Below are positions 50,886 through 51,914 of a DNA stretch of 51,914 bases, in pieces. How positions within the stretch are numbered: the stretch's first letter is position 1; every line of letters begins with the position of its first letter. The stretch spans positions 1 through 51,914 of the forward strand of contig JAPMOS010000208.1 of assembly GCA_027972325.1 (NCBI GenBank). Direction: 5' to 3'. Both the position numbers and the translations under genes were made by a program. Below the pieces are notes generated by a model. That model was not told the origin of the DNA and ran no database searches. It was given only the letters and a program-made list of their open reading frames with translations. This stretch comes from Paratrimastix pyriformis (taxonomy: Eukaryota; Preaxostyla; Paratrimastigidae).

Positions 50886-50889
50886 CACA

Positions 50890-51914
50890 GCACCCCCCGG
50901 GCCGCCTTCCCGCAGGACAAGTCCTGCAGAAAGAGCACCCAGGGAGTTCATGGGTCGGCTACCGTCCCCCAGGGGCGGTCTCCGCCGACTTCCGGACTAC
51001 AGCTCTTCTTTCATTCCTGCCTCGAATTTTCGCACTTCTTCCTTTGCTGAATCGCTATGAGCATCGTTTTCCTGATTCCTGCCAGCTCACTTCCCACCTC
51101 CTTTTGAGTGTCTTCATCCACAATTCCCATTTCCGCTGCCAGTCTACATGCATTCGCGTATTCCATCTTAAAGCCGCACTTCGCTCAACCTCCTCATCAC
51201 CTTCGTCACCACCGCCTCCGATATCCCCTCCAGTTGTAAAGCGTTCCCCATCTCGGGCGGCCCTCATAGTTTACCTGCACCATGCGACTCCCGGCCTCCT
51301 TCCTCAACATCGCCTCCAAAGCCCACAACGGGGCTGGATCCATCGGGAATCTCTCCTAGCCCGCCCATTCTCAAACATCAGAATCCCACATCAAACCGCG
51401 CCTTCCCCACCACTTTCCTCCCAGTGCGCCAGAAACTCGGCTCCCAAAAGCAAACCCACCCTCCTGGATGATGAAAAGCTCACGCATCTGAATGTCCCCT
51501 TGATCGCCAAGCTCACACCGTGCTTCGGCTCACCCCCGGCTGGATTCTGTTCGCTTTCCCTTCCCCGTACGGCACAATAACAATGCATCTAAACGCTCTT
51601 TTCCTCCTCTACCAATCGGACTCTCCGCCCACTCTCCAATTGCTCGGAAAACCGATCCATCTCCTCCTGGGGTTATATTCCGGATTCGCATAAATCAACA
51701 AGTCCCGATTCTCCTTAAATAGCCCGTACCCATCCACCGAACCTCCCAGGAACCAGTCTTCCTTACTCGGCGTTCTATACTCTGGAAACTGAGATCCGCA
51801 TTCCCTGGGTGAAAACGCCATCACCGTTAGGCTTCCGCCTGTCTCAGCAACGAAGATATAGTGGGGAGTCGTCCATTAGTTCCTCAGCGTACTCATATGC
51901 GTCCGCCCCTCCTT
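50890..51914 (-). mobile_element. Second copy of the LINE family, 3' part, cut by the window edge
   Basis: Minus-strand LINE 3' end. The 3' UTR with the conserved hairpin (50953-50990) and the C-terminal ORF2 domain (GGSVDGYGLFKENRDLLIYA; FPEYRTPSKEDWFLGG) match the copy at 28619-38236 with clear divergence. It is frameshifted. No long CA tail is visible at the 3' end. The 5' part lies beyond the window. Confidence 0.8.

Overview
The window looks like nuclear DNA of a unicellular eukaryote (alga or other protist; species not recognisable), packed with mobile elements. I see no clear host gene, no rRNA or tRNA and no CRISPR array. The main object is an endogenous Polinton-like virus (PLV)-type element between inverted terminal repeats at about 683-1238 and 38631-39183. 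Two retroelements sit inside it: a DIRS-type tyrosine-recombinase retrotransposon (about 10921-16570) and a 9.6 kb LINE (28619-38236). Without these guests the viral part is about 23-24 kb, a normal size for PLVs and virophages.

Layout: 1-682, unassigned flank with a short repeat shared with 47.2-47.3 kb. 683-1238, left TIR with three 82 bp tandem units. 1291-2438, small minus-strand ORFs. 2778-8640, minus-strand replication block: herpes/NCLDV-like archaeo-eukaryotic primase, SF2 origin-binding-type helicase and a B-family DNA polymerase. 8703-10817, tyrosine recombinase and an acidic coiled-coil protein. 10921-16570, DIRS element A. 16571-24218, minus-strand virion-type genes, including a large fibre with a peptidase S74 (intramolecular chaperone) tail and a C2H2 zinc-finger protein. 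24287-28618, packaging ATPase, small membrane proteins, a myristoylated entry-protein-like membrane protein and a candidate major capsid protein. 28619-38236, the LINE. 38326-39183, last small viral gene and right TIR. 39184-39470, unique spacer with a (CCAA)n microsatellite. 39471-46820, DIRS element B, a different family from A. 46821-50890, gene-poor sequence with iterated TTAGTACC motifs, a 16 bp minisatellite and degenerate duplications. 50890-51914, 3' part of a second copy of the same LINE family, cut by the window edge.

The viral genes form a replication/integration block (broken) and a morphogenesis block (mostly open): polymerase, primase-helicase and recombinase for copying and insertion; ATPase, capsid candidate, fibre and membrane proteins for the particle. 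Several viral genes share a T-rich motif (CTATTTTTT or close) 10-30 bases before the start codon, suggesting a common promoter class. The element is a fossil with roughly ten to fifteen breaks overall, almost all outside the capsid/ATPase block; its TIRs are still nearly identical, so insertion looks fairly recent or the ends have been homogenised. Both DIRS elements have the full family layout, including the internal complementary region, and are broken. Each also carries an Arg/Gly-rich ORF between that region and its right end, which I do not recognise as a standard DIRS part.
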